From: an uncultured Mobiluncus sp.
GTDB taxonomy: Bacteria > Actinomycetota > Actinomycetes > Actinomycetales > Actinomycetaceae
Length of the DNA: 64,000 bases
Assembly (NCBI RefSeq): GCF_947087965.1
Contig: NZ_CAMUES010000007.1
Coordinates: 1 to 64,000, forward strand
Direction: 5' to 3'
The notes below the pieces were generated by a model. That model did not search any database. It worked only from the letters and a program-made list of their open reading frames with translations, and was not told the origin of the DNA. The stretch's first letter is position 1. The number at the start of each line of letters is the position of its first letter. Made by a program: the position numbers and the translations under genes. Shown here piece after piece: positions 42,945 to 51,087 of the stretch.

Positions 42945-43773
42945 GTTATTCAAGTATGAAGCCAAGGAAATGGGCTGGCAGCTGCTGCTTTATCTGGCTG
43001 TCGGCTTGGTGGTGGTGTTTACCTCGGGGTTGCTGAGCCTCACTAACCAAAGTTTCCTGTCGGTAATGGGGACCACTATCGGTGCCTTGGTGTCAATCAT
43101 CATTCCTTTCCTCATCTTTATCATGGGTTCCAAGTACTACTACCAGACCACCTACGGGCAACGCGGCTACTTTACAAACACGCTGCCGGCCTCGGGCGGA
43201 ACCGTGTTGGGTGCGAAGTCTTTGTGGCTGTTTATCGCGGTTCTACTCAGCATTTGTTGGAGCTGCTTGGCGCTGGCCTGGGTCATCTTTACCCAGATGG
43301 CAGGGGCGGCAGGCGCTAAGCTGAGTTTTGGCGACAAAGTCGCTGCCACCTGGGAGGCTATCGGGCAGCTTCTGCAGGGCGCCCCTGCCTACCTCATCGT
43401 TGCCGTAATCGTGACCTTACTGCTGGCGACGGCACAGTTTGTACTGTGGGTGGTGTGCTTTTCCGCCCTGTCTAACCGTTTCGGCTTCGCTTACCTGTCC
43501 ACCAACAAGGCGGTGACCATCAGCGCAATCCTCATCTATGTGGTTTATGAAGCGGTGTTGGCTCTGTTTACTTTCCTGGTGCCGGCGACGTTGCACATCA
43601 CGACTTCGGCAGGCGGCACCCAGGCAAAGTTGTTTTTCGGCGCTATCCTCTCGCGGACCAACGAAGGGGCCGGCGTATTCCTTCCGCTGGGAATGCTGGG
43701 CATGATTCCCCTGTTTATTGTCGGCTACTGGTTCGCCCACAACTCACTGTCTCGACACCTGTCGTTGCGTTAG
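42934..43773 (+). CDS. ABC transporter permease
   Basis: Membrane partner of the preceding ATPase, 279 aa with six hydrophobic segments and no separate substrate-binding domain. ATG 42934 follows GGAAGGAA inside the ATPase gene. With the YtrA-type regulator this resembles systems that respond to cell-envelope-active compounds; the actual cargo is unknown. Confidence 0.85.
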   Translation: MFAKLFKYEAKEMGWQLLLYLAVGLVVVFTSGLLSLTNQSFLSVMGTTIGALVSIIIPFLIFIMGSKYYYQTTYGQRGYFTNTLPASGGTVLGAKSLWLFIAVLLSICWSCLALAWVIFTQMAGAAGAKLSFGDKVAATWEAIGQLLQGAPAYLIVAVIVTLLLATAQFVLWVVCFSALSNRFGFAYLSTNKAVTISAILIYVVYEAVLALFTFLVPATLHITTSAGGTQAKLFFGAILSRTNEGAGVFLPLGMLGMIPLFIVGYWFAHNSLSRHLSLR

Positions 43774-43787
43774 TTGGGTGTTTCATT

Positions 43788-43823
43788 GTGGCGGCTCGGT
43801 ATTCCGGGCCGCCACCACTTTTT
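43788..43823 (+). terminator. Rho-independent terminator after the ABC operon
   Basis: GTGGCGGC (43788-43795) with GCCGCCAC (43808-43815), an inner CGG/CCG pair, then CACTTTTT. It stands between the converging ABC operon and purK. Confidence 0.85.
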
Positions 43824-43847
43824 AGGGTCACCAGGCCGGGGCGGCGC

Positions 43848-45002
43848 TTACTTGCCCATCAGCAGGTTAGCGGCCGCGCGGGCGGTGGAAAGCTCCAGGT
43901 CGGGGTCTGTGCCACAGACATTGACGTGGCCGAGCTTGCGCTTCGGGCGGTTACTCTTGCGATACAGATGAATCTTGGCTTCGGGATAATTCTCCATCAC
44001 GCTGGTTACGGCCAGAGCCGGGTCGTCGAGCTTACTGCCCAAGACATTAGCCATCGCGGTGTAGGGCGCGGTGCGGGAAGTATCGCCCAGCGGCAGGTCC
44101 AGTACCGCCCGCAAATGCTGCTCGAACTGGGAAGTCACGCATCCGTCTTGGGTCCAGTGTCCGGAGTTGTGCGGACGCATGGCCAGCTCATTGATGTACA
44201 GGCGGTATTTGCCATTGGGGGTTTTCACCAGGAACATTTCAACCGCGTACACCCCGGTGATGTCGAGTTCCACGCCAATTTGGCGCGCCAAGTCCTCCGC
44301 CTGGTCAATGATGTCCTCAGGAATCGGGGCCGGCTCCAAAACAGCCGCGCATTGTCCCTGTTCCTGCCAGGTTTGCATGGGGATATAGGTGCGCAGTTCG
44401 CCCGAAGCGCGTCGCGCCGCCATCACGGCCAGCTCGCTGCTGAAAGGAACCCGCTGCTCGACCAGGCACTCGATGCCTTCATCCAAGGCTTCCCGCCAGG
44501 TCTTAAACTCGTCCAAACTTGATACCAGACGTACCCCGCGCCCGTCATACCCGCCGTGGCTGATTTTCGCCACCAGTGGCCAACCGCAGCGCCGGCCCAC
44601 GTCCTTGACCGCATCAAGATCCGCCCCATTGGCCCAAGCGGGCATGGGCAGCCCCAACTCACCCAAACGCTGGCGCATCGCCAGTTTATCTTTCGCGTAG
44701 AGCAGGGCGGATTGGGTAGGCCGGGCAGGGACACCGGCCGCGGCGGCAGCATCGAAAACGGCGTCCGGAATCAACTCGTGTTCAAAAGTCACCACGTCAG
44801 CCCCGTCCAGCAGCGCGCGCAACGCTTCGGGATCGTCAGGGGAGCCCACCACAGTTTCCGGACACACAAAAGCGGCCGGATCCGAGGGAGAGTCAGCTAA
44901 AACTCGCAGGCAAAAGCCCAGTTCGCCGGCTTCAGTAGCCAGCATTCGAGCCAGCTGACCAGCGCCGATACACGCCACTACGGGCGGATGATAGGTGGTC
45001 AA
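43848..45002 (-). CDS. purK: N5-carboxyaminoimidazole ribonucleotide synthase
   Basis: ATP-grasp enzyme making N5-CAIR from AIR and bicarbonate in purine synthesis. N-terminal IGAGQLARMLATEAGELG near residue 12, ATP-grasp residues such as AKISHGGYDGRGV near 146, and NELAMRPHNSGHWT near 271. The start is TTG 45002, one base after the purE stop, supported by GGAGAA at good spacing; no better ATG or GTG exists nearby. Confidence 0.93.
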   Translation of the reverse strand: MTTYHPPVVACIGAGQLARMLATEAGELGFCLRVLADSPSDPAAFVCPETVVGSPDDPEALRALLDGADVVTFEHELIPDAVFDAAAAAGVPARPTQSALLYAKDKLAMRQRLGELGLPMPAWANGADLDAVKDVGRRCGWPLVAKISHGGYDGRGVRLVSSLDEFKTWREALDEGIECLVEQRVPFSSELAVMAARRASGELRTYIPMQTWQEQGQCAAVLEPAPIPEDIIDQAEDLARQIGVELDITGVYAVEMFLVKTPNGKYRLYINELAMRPHNSGHWTQDGCVTSQFEQHLRAVLDLPLGDTSRTAPYTAMANVLGSKLDDPALAVTSVMENYPEAKIHLYRKSNRPKRKLGHVNVCGTDPDLELSTARAAANLLMGK

Positions 45003-45003
45003 C

Positions 45004-45537
45004 TCAGTTCTCCTCTGTGTCCATCACGTTTTTCAGAGCTTCGCCTTTGTCGATGGCTACCTGGCGCAGCAGGGCTTGATATTGCAACATGCGTTCGCGC
45101 ATCTGTTCCGCTAATGGTCCTTCCCCAGCGCCCAAGATACGGGCAGCCAGCAGGGCGGCGTTCTTCGCGTTTCCGATAGAAACGGTAGCGACCGGCACCC
45201 CGGAGGGCATTTGCACGATAGACAGCAGGGAGTCCATGCCTTCCAGGTGTTTCAACGGTACCGGCACCCCGATGACCGGCAGGACAGTAGCTGCCGCCAG
45301 CATTCCGGGCAGGTGCGCTGCCCCGCCCGCTCCGGCAATAATCACTCGCAAACCGCGCTTTTCCGCCGAAGTCCCGTACTCCAGCATGTCGATAGGCATC
45401 CGATGGGCGGACACGACCCGAGCTTCGAAGGGAATCCCAAAGTCGCGCAGCACCTCCGCGGCGGCCGACATTGTCGCCCAATCGGAATCCGAACCCATCA
45501 CCAAGCCCACCAGGGGCGTATTCTCAGCTTCGCTCAT
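45004..45537 (-). CDS. purE: N5-carboxyaminoimidazole ribonucleotide mutase
   Basis: Converts N5-CAIR to CAIR; works directly after PurK. Signature GLVMGSDSDWATMSAAAEVL near residues 10-29, SAHRMP near 64-69, and AGGAAHLPGMLAA near 91. 177 aa. ATG with TAGAAT six bases upstream and no ribosome site, so probably leaderless. Operon purE-purK. Confidence 0.95.
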   Translation of the reverse strand: MSEAENTPLVGLVMGSDSDWATMSAAAEVLRDFGIPFEARVVSAHRMPIDMLEYGTSAEKRGLRVIIAGAGGAAHLPGMLAAATVLPVIGVPVPLKHLEGMDSLLSIVQMPSGVPVATVSIGNAKNAALLAARILGAGEGPLAEQMRERMLQYQALLRQVAIDKGEALKNVMDTEEN

Positions 45538-45543
45538 AGCGCC

Positions 45544-45549
45544 ATTCTA
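45544..45549 (-). promoter_or_regulatory. -10 box of purE-purK, leaderless type
   Basis: TAGAAT on the minus strand, 6 bases before the ATG at 45537. Confidence 0.5.
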
Positions 45550-45601
45550 CCCCGTGGATTCCCAGCCCGGGGCGGGGATTGGAGCATTCGTCCTGGCGTT
45601 C

Positions 45602-45947
45602 GGGCGGGGGGAGCGAAGGTGGAGGTACTCGCGCCCTGCTGGGCAGTTTAACGAGTGATGCCCTGCCTGGGGAGTATTGCGAGGATTGCGGTTTGAGCGG
45701 GGGTTTGTCCGAGTGCTGTTAGCTGGGATTCGGGGGTGGAGAGGGTTGTGATTTTGGGCGGGGAGAGCGAAGTCGGAGGTACTCGCAGGCGACGCTAGGG
45801 GGTGAGGAAAATGCTATGCTCTGCAAGCATTTTCCGAGGGGGGTCTGAGACCCCCCAAGTCGCGCGAGACCTCCGCGAGCGAGCCCCCGCCCAGCGCGGC
45901 TCTTCGCGAGCGACACCCCACCCAGCCGGGCAGTTCAACGAGCGATA
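45602..45947. repeat. Intergenic repeat and hairpin cluster between LCP genes and purE
   Basis: Unit A: 31 bases at 45602-45632 and 45756-45786 (28 of 31 identical), with a diverged inverted copy at 45864-45892. Unit B: 23 bases at 45638-45660 and 45925-45947 (19 of 23 identical). Hairpins: GGAAAATGCT with AGCATTTTCC (45806-45835), and GGGGGGTC-TGA-GACCCCCC (45838-45856). No gene is visible in the 419-base gap. It may include the terminator of the LCP genes, but its make-up suggests repeated extragenic elements. Confidence 0.75.
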
Positions 45948-45956
45948 ACAACGAGC

Positions 45957-47252
45957 CTAGAACTGCGGGGTCAGGTCGGCAGGGGTGAGAGTCCCGTTGC
46001 GTAGCCCTTCCCAGAAAGCGGGGGTGCGGCTCTCGTCCAGCTTCACCGTCGAGCCCACCCCGCCGCCGGGGTTGTAACCGAGAGACGCGATGGGCGGCAC
46101 CCCTTGCAGCCCGGTGTTCCCGGCCTTCCGTAGTGCCAGTGTCATCCGGCCAATGTCAAGGGTTCCGGTGGAACGGTCAACCGTCAGGGCAGCTGCGCCC
46201 GCGTCTGCCAGTGCTATTTGCCGGGCGGGATTAACTAGCACTTCCGGGCTCAGCGCCTTTTTCAGAGTGGAGCTGATGACTAGGCGTTGGCGTTGGGTGC
46301 GCCCAATGTCGCCCAGTGGGTCGGAATAGCGCATCCGCGCAAACAGCAGGGCGGTCGGCCCGTCTACATCATGGCAACCGGCTTGCCAGTTCAGCCCCGT
46401 CATCCGGTCGGAAAACGTCTGATCCCAGCACAGATTGATTCCGCCGACCCCGTCAACGACCTGGGCTACACCGTTGAAACCCAGCTGGGCGTAGTGATCC
46501 ACACTGAGCCCGGTCAAGCCTTCGACGGTGGAAACCAGCAGTTGTGGTCCGCCTTCAGAAAACGCGGCGTTTAGTTTGTTGTGGCCGTGACCGGGAATCT
46601 CGACATAGGTGTCACGAGGCAGGGAAACCAGTATGGCGGTGCCGTTGGTGGCCTGGTGCAGCAAAAGAATCGTGTCGGAGCGTTGGCCCTCTACCCCGCT
46701 GTTCGCTTCGGCGGTGCCTTCGCGGGAATCCGAACCGGCGATGAGCCAGGTCGTGCCCGGCGTGTCGGCTGCTCCACTCAATGCATCGGTGCGTCCCAGG
46801 TTCGTGTCCACCCGGTGTATCAGGAACAGTCCCCAAAACACTATGGCCAGAATCAACGCTAAAAATAGGGTGAAAATGGTGAGAAAGATTCGTTTCGGCC
46901 AGCTGCGAGTCCGGGTGGTTCCGGTATGTGGTTGGCTGGCGGGCAGAACCAGTTCGGGGCTAGCCACCCGCGCCGGGGGTGTGTCGGGAGAGTCGGGAAT
47001 GCCGGGGTTTGCTGCCGAACCGGGGGCATAAGCGGCTGGTAGCGCCAAATCTTCATAGCTCAGCCCTTGCCGGTGCGAGTTAGGGGTGGAGGAGCCGCCC
47101 ACAACCACGGCGTTGCGAGAATCCGGACGTCCCCGTGAGGTTTCGTAGCTGGGGAAAGTTGGCGCAGGGGCCTCCGGTCGAGCATCGGGAGAACTTCCGG
47201 GGTTCGGGCTACGCGGGGAACTCTCAGGCGGAAAGGATGGCGGCAAAGTCAT
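45957..47252 (-). CDS. LytR-CpsA-Psr family protein 1
   Basis: Membrane-anchored ligase that transfers lipid-linked glycopolymers to peptidoglycan. N-terminal 110 residues are a Pro/Ser-rich cytosolic segment, then one membrane helix (about 119-142) and the extracellular LCP domain with GQRSDTILLLH, SLPRDTYVEIPG and RMRYSDPLGDIGRTQRQR, carrying the conserved Arg and Asp residues. 431 aa from ATG 47252, which overlaps the stop of the upstream LCP gene by ATGA; the TTG at 47270 is a longer alternative. Confidence 0.9.
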   Translation of the reverse strand: MTLPPSFPPESSPRSPNPGSSPDARPEAPAPTFPSYETSRGRPDSRNAVVVGGSSTPNSHRQGLSYEDLALPAAYAPGSAANPGIPDSPDTPPARVASPELVLPASQPHTGTTRTRSWPKRIFLTIFTLFLALILAIVFWGLFLIHRVDTNLGRTDALSGAADTPGTTWLIAGSDSREGTAEANSGVEGQRSDTILLLHQATNGTAILVSLPRDTYVEIPGHGHNKLNAAFSEGGPQLLVSTVEGLTGLSVDHYAQLGFNGVAQVVDGVGGINLCWDQTFSDRMTGLNWQAGCHDVDGPTALLFARMRYSDPLGDIGRTQRQRLVISSTLKKALSPEVLVNPARQIALADAGAAALTVDRSTGTLDIGRMTLALRKAGNTGLQGVPPIASLGYNPGGGVGSTVKLDESRTPAFWEGLRNGTLTPADLTPQF

Positions 47253-48700
47253 TGCTGGGTGTCCTGCCAAGCGCCGCTGCCCCCGGACGTTTCTCCGGAT
47301 GGGGCGTTATTGACAGAATTTCCTTCCGTTTCGCTGGTGTTTGCCGAGTTCGGGTGGCTCGTGGTGTCGGGGTTGTGCGCCGGGGCTTCCGGGGTACTCG
47401 CGGCGTTACCGCCAGAGTTGTTGCTCGTTGTTCCCCCGGTTTGCCCAAGGTGAGCGGAATTTGCGCCGCCCGTCCCATTCGTCCCCCGGGAAGGCGACCC
47501 TTCAGTGTGACCGGTGCGACTCCCTTGTGTAGGGACAGACCCGCCGGAACTGGCGGAATCGGGCGAAAGTGAGGAGGCCTGCTCGCTAGGCTCGTGAAGT
47601 CCCCCGTTCATGTCCTGGTAGGGGAAAATGGAGGGAACCGGCTTGTCCAAACGTAGGGCGTCGAACATCTCCACGGCATTATCCGCCACCGCCACGCGCG
47701 CCCGGTCGGGAGCATATTCCCCGAAAGGCAGGGTGTAAAAGCGGATATTGTCGGGCTTGACTTTCGATAAGGACAGTGCCAAACCGCCCAGATTCTGAGC
47801 ATTGCCAAAACTTTGTGAGGTGGTCAGGGACCTCATTCCCGCTTTCATGAAGGCGTATAAAGTCGGTAAATCGGTGAGCATATTGCGGCTCTTGGCTTCC
47901 TTCATCATGGCGCCGATGAGTTGCTGTTGGCGGCCAATCCGGGAAATATCCGAGCCGTCGCCCACCCCGTAGCGGGCGCGGGCAAAACCGAGAGCTTGTT
48001 GGGAATTCAACGTTTGGCACCCGGCTGGAAGGTCAATGGTGCCCTTGCTGTCCTTCATCTTTTCTTCCAGGCAAATCGGCACCCCGCCCAGGGCCGCCAC
48101 CATGTCTTGGAAACCGTCAAAGTTCACGACCACAAATTCGTCAAGGAAAATCCCGGTCAGCTGCTCCACAGTTTTTAAGGTGCAGGCCGTAGCCGCAGCC
48201 ACGTCCTCGTCCTGTCCCAGCAGGGCAAAAACGGAGTTGAACTGAACCAGACCTTGACTGGCGGGCTCGGTTTTCCCGTCAGCACGCAGGCAAGCCGGGC
48301 GCTTCACCATCAGGTCGCGTGGGATAGACATGACCTCCACGCGGGTGCGGTCCGCGCTGATGTGCGCCACCAAGGTCGTATCCGAGCGCATCCCGGTAAT
48401 CCGCCGGCCCATCTCGTCATATTCCTTTTGAGCCCGATAGTCCGACCCGATGACCAGCACGTTCAGGTCACGGTTCGCGAAGCTGTCCTCCGGGAGGTCT
48501 TTCTCTCGGCGGTTTCCCTCCAAGAAAGCGTTCACATTGACTTTCTTGGTCCACGAGGAAATATCGGCATTGACCAGACCTGCGAAGCTCAGGCTGAAAA
48601 TCGCCAAGAATAGTACCACAAGGCTAAAAATGCGTAGTCCTCGCCGCGGGCGAGTCAGAGCGGCGGCGTGGGAAGCAACAGGGTGGTGCTTTGATGACAC
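47249..48700 (-). CDS. LytR-CpsA-Psr family protein 2
   Basis: Second glycopolymer-peptidoglycan ligase, in tandem with the first. Short cytosolic end, membrane helix about residues 22-44, LCP domain with GMRSDTTLVAHI, SIPRDLMVKRP and ARYGVGDGSDISRIGRQQ. After about residue 365 comes a tail of some 115 residues very rich in Ser, Gly, Thr and Asn, probably a flexible wall-spanning region. GTG start with TACAAT six bases upstream (leaderless). Confidence 0.9.
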   Translation of the reverse strand: MSSKHHPVASHAAALTRPRRGLRIFSLVVLFLAIFSLSFAGLVNADISSWTKKVNVNAFLEGNRREKDLPEDSFANRDLNVLVIGSDYRAQKEYDEMGRRITGMRSDTTLVAHISADRTRVEVMSIPRDLMVKRPACLRADGKTEPASQGLVQFNSVFALLGQDEDVAAATACTLKTVEQLTGIFLDEFVVVNFDGFQDMVAALGGVPICLEEKMKDSKGTIDLPAGCQTLNSQQALGFARARYGVGDGSDISRIGRQQQLIGAMMKEAKSRNMLTDLPTLYAFMKAGMRSLTTSQSFGNAQNLGGLALSLSKVKPDNIRFYTLPFGEYAPDRARVAVADNAVEMFDALRLDKPVPSIFPYQDMNGGLHEPSEQASSLSPDSASSGGSVPTQGSRTGHTEGSPSRGTNGTGGANSAHLGQTGGTTSNNSGGNAASTPEAPAHNPDTTSHPNSANTSETEGNSVNNAPSGETSGGSGAWQDTQQ

Positions 48701-48706
48701 CAGGCC

Positions 48707-48712
48707 ATTGTA
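48707..48712 (-). promoter_or_regulatory. -10 box of the LCP operon, leaderless type
   Basis: TACAAT on the minus strand, 6 bases before the GTG at 48700. Divergent from the WbbL-like gene, whose own TAGATT box is at 48767-48772. Confidence 0.5.
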
Positions 48713-48797
48713 GACTTAAGCGTCAGGTATTTCCTGGCACGGTCGTGCCTGGGCCGATGATTTTCCTAGATTTTGTGCGACAGGGAGGGGAAAGTTC

Positions 48798-49724
48798 GTG
48801 TCGAGTTCGTCCGCGGTGCCCGCCAGTCCGGCCCCGATGCCCGGTGTTGCCCGCCCGGCTATTCGCGTGGTCACGGTCGCTTATCACTGCGGGGAGGGAA
48901 TACGCGGACTGCTGCAGAGCCTTCCCGAGGCTTCCCGCCAGGCAATTCACACCGTGGTGGTGGACAACTCAGAGAACTGTGATACCACGGTGGCGGCTCT
49001 CTGCCAAGAATTCGGGGCGGAATACCGGTCCTTGCCGGACAATCCGGGATTCGGGGCGGGTAATAATTTTGGTTCCGATTTCGGGGGCAGTGAGCCGTGG
49101 CTATTATTCGCTAACCCGGATTTGCGCCTGACTCCCGGCGCTGTGGACACCCTGATTGCTGCCGCCGAGTCTCATCCCGCGGCGGCGATAATCGGCCCGG
49201 CCCTGGTGGACGAAACCGGTACACGTTACCCCACCGGCCGGTCTTTTCCCTATATTTCCATCGGAATCGGCCACGCGCTGCTGGGGCGAGTGTGGTCGGG
49301 AAACCCATGGACTCGCCGGTATTGGGGGTCGTCTTGGCGAGGGACTGACGCAGCCGAGGTGGACTGGGTCAGCGGGGCATGCATCCTGATTCGCCGCTCA
49401 GATTGGGAGCAGCTGGGTGGTTTTGACCCGGCATACTTTATGTACTTTGAGGACGTGGACTTGGCTTGGCGGGCGCGGCGTTTCCTGGGGCGCGGGGCAC
49501 TGTTCGTGGGCAGCGCCGTGGCAATCCACGAACAGGGGGCCACGACCGGTAACAAGACCTTGGGGGCGGGTCAGAAACGGAACTTGCGGGTCTTGCGGGC
49601 TCACCACGATTCGGCGCGGATTTTCCTGGACCGGCTCTATGTGAACCAGCCGTATGCCTTGCCGTTGCTGATGTTGATTAGCTGGGGTCTGCGGCTGCGG
49701 TATCGGGTTTTGGCTCGTCGTTAG
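48798..49724 (+). CDS. GT2 glycosyltransferase, WbbL-type rhamnosyltransferase
   Basis: Cytosolic/membrane-associated transferase, probably of dTDP-rhamnose onto a lipid-linked wall glycan. GT-A features: VVTVAYHCGEG near residue 24, VVVDNSEN near 53, LPDNPGFGAGNNFG near 79, LFANPDLRL near 103, and EVDWVSGACILIRR then YFMYFEDVDLAWR near 214. 308 aa. GTG with GGGAGGGG upstream. Donor sugar inferred from family only. Its 3' end overlaps the opposing DUF2304 gene by 47 bases. Confidence 0.86.
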   Translation: MSSSSAVPASPAPMPGVARPAIRVVTVAYHCGEGIRGLLQSLPEASRQAIHTVVVDNSENCDTTVAALCQEFGAEYRSLPDNPGFGAGNNFGSDFGGSEPWLLFANPDLRLTPGAVDTLIAAAESHPAAAIIGPALVDETGTRYPTGRSFPYISIGIGHALLGRVWSGNPWTRRYWGSSWRGTDAAEVDWVSGACILIRRSDWEQLGGFDPAYFMYFEDVDLAWRARRFLGRGALFVGSAVAIHEQGATTGNKTLGAGQKRNLRVLRAHHDSARIFLDRLYVNQPYALPLLMLISWGLRLRYRVLARR

Positions 49725-50130
49725 GGTCGGTGCGCCGCGCCTCGGAGAGAGCCAGCGCCCGAGTCAGCTCGGTCAGGCGCGTCTGCACGGCAATGTTGTA
49801 ACGCCACTGCACCAGCCAGGTTGCTAACACCACTATGACCAGCATATACAGCAGTAAATCGGTGCCGCGACCCACTCCGAGGAACGCCGCGACCGCGGAA
49901 ATGACGGGCGGGTAGATAATCGCCACGGCCGCCAAAACCGCGAACAGCAGCGCCAGAATGCGCCGCAAAGCCAGGTTGCGGGCTCCTTGGAGGCGGGACA
50001 CATAAACCAGCCCCACCGCGACCACAATTAACAGGACAATCTTGATACCCCACTGGCCGGCTGCTACCCACGCCAGCAAAGTCGGAACCGAAGCGGGAAC
50101 CAGCCCGGCTACACTTGTGAAAACACCCAT
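49678..50130 (-). CDS. DUF2304-type membrane protein
   Basis: 150 aa with three hydrophobic segments (about 25-43, 54-82, 87-108) and a basic/acidic C-terminal tail. Proteins of this kind often sit beside GT2 glycosyltransferases of the polyprenyl-phosphate group, as here: it begins one base after the GT2 gene ends. Function not established; it may help anchor the transferase. Confidence 0.72.
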   Translation of the reverse strand: MGVFTSVAGLVPASVPTLLAWVAAGQWGIKIVLLIVVAVGLVYVSRLQGARNLALRRILALLFAVLAAVAIIYPPVISAVAAFLGVGRGTDLLLYMLVIVVLATWLVQWRYNIAVQTRLTELTRALALSEARRTDPNDEPKPDTAAADPS

Positions 50131-50131
50131 G

Positions 50132-50863
50132 TCAGCGCACCCCCATCACTAAATCCATGACGATGTTTATCGAGTTCCACAGGGATTGTCCCTTGGCTTT
50201 GGAATAGTCGGTGTAGCGGATGTGGACCGGCATTTCCGCCCAGGGTAGCCCGCTTTTGCCCAGTTGCGCCACGATTTCCGAAGCGTGAGCCATGCGGTTT
50301 TGCTTCAGGTTCAAGGTGTTGGCCGCGGACCGAGACAACAGGCGCAGTCCGTTGTGAGCGTCAGTCAGTAGCATATGGGTGGTGCGGGCGGTCGCCCAAG
50401 CCGCGGTTTTCAGCACAATGCGCTTGGCGGTTCCCATCTCTTGTTTCTCGGACAAAAATCGGGAACCAAAGATAATATCGAGCTGGTCTGTTTTGGCGCG
50501 GTTCCACATGGAAACGACGTCATCGGTTTGGTGTTGGCCATCGGCGTCGAAAGTCGCCGCGTAGGGCAGGTCGGTAGCTTGCAGGAAGTAGGTGATGCCG
50601 GTTTGCAGGGCGGCGCCTTGTCCCAAGTTGATGGCGTGAGTCAGGACGGTGGCTCCGGCCCGGCGAGCCAGGGCGGCTGAGTCGTCGCTGGAACCATCGT
50701 CAACACAGATGAGGTGGGGGAAAGTTTTTTTGGCTTCCTGGAGAACTTCGGTGATGACGGGGCCTTCGTTATAGATAGGGATGACTAAGGCGACTTCCTG
50801 GCCGGCGCGCCGGGCCGCGTTATCAGACCCGGCGAGGTCGCTAGTTTTCCCGTTTTCACTCAC
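50132..50863 (-). CDS. GT2 glycosyltransferase, polyprenyl-phosphate sugar synthase type
   Basis: Dolichol-phosphate-mannose-synthase-like GT2 protein; probably transfers a sugar from a nucleotide donor to polyprenyl phosphate. VIPIYNEGPVI near residue 27, CVDDGSSDDS near 53, TFDADGQHQ (metal-binding DAD) near 104, FGSRFL near 131. 243 aa without C-terminal membrane helices; the following DUF2304 protein may supply the membrane part. GTG start, with CACAAT six bases upstream. Confidence 0.85.
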   Translation of the reverse strand: MSENGKTSDLAGSDNAARRAGQEVALVIPIYNEGPVITEVLQEAKKTFPHLICVDDGSSDDSAALARRAGATVLTHAINLGQGAALQTGITYFLQATDLPYAATFDADGQHQTDDVVSMWNRAKTDQLDIIFGSRFLSEKQEMGTAKRIVLKTAAWATARTTHMLLTDAHNGLRLLSRSAANTLNLKQNRMAHASEIVAQLGKSGLPWAEMPVHIRYTDYSKAKGQSLWNSINIVMDLVMGVR

Positions 50864-50869
50864 GACCCT

Positions 50870-50875
50870 ATTGTG
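50870..50875 (-). promoter_or_regulatory. Likely -10 box of the GT2-DUF2304 pair
   Basis: CACAAT on the minus strand, 6 bases before the GTG at 50863; deviates from TANNNT by its first base. Confidence 0.35.
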
Positions 50876-51087
50876 TCATGGGTGGGCGGGTTGCGTGAAA
50901 GCAGATTTAGAGCGAGGCGAAAAATGTGCGGGACATGCCAGTAGAATGTGTTACTATTGTTACTGATGTGAAAATTAAGCATCAAAAGCTATCAAAACAC
51001 ATAATAATTGAGTCGTTTCCGAAACTTGATCTGGACACAGGTCAATAAATCGGGAAAGCTATTGTGCAGTGTTGATTGGAGTTAGTA

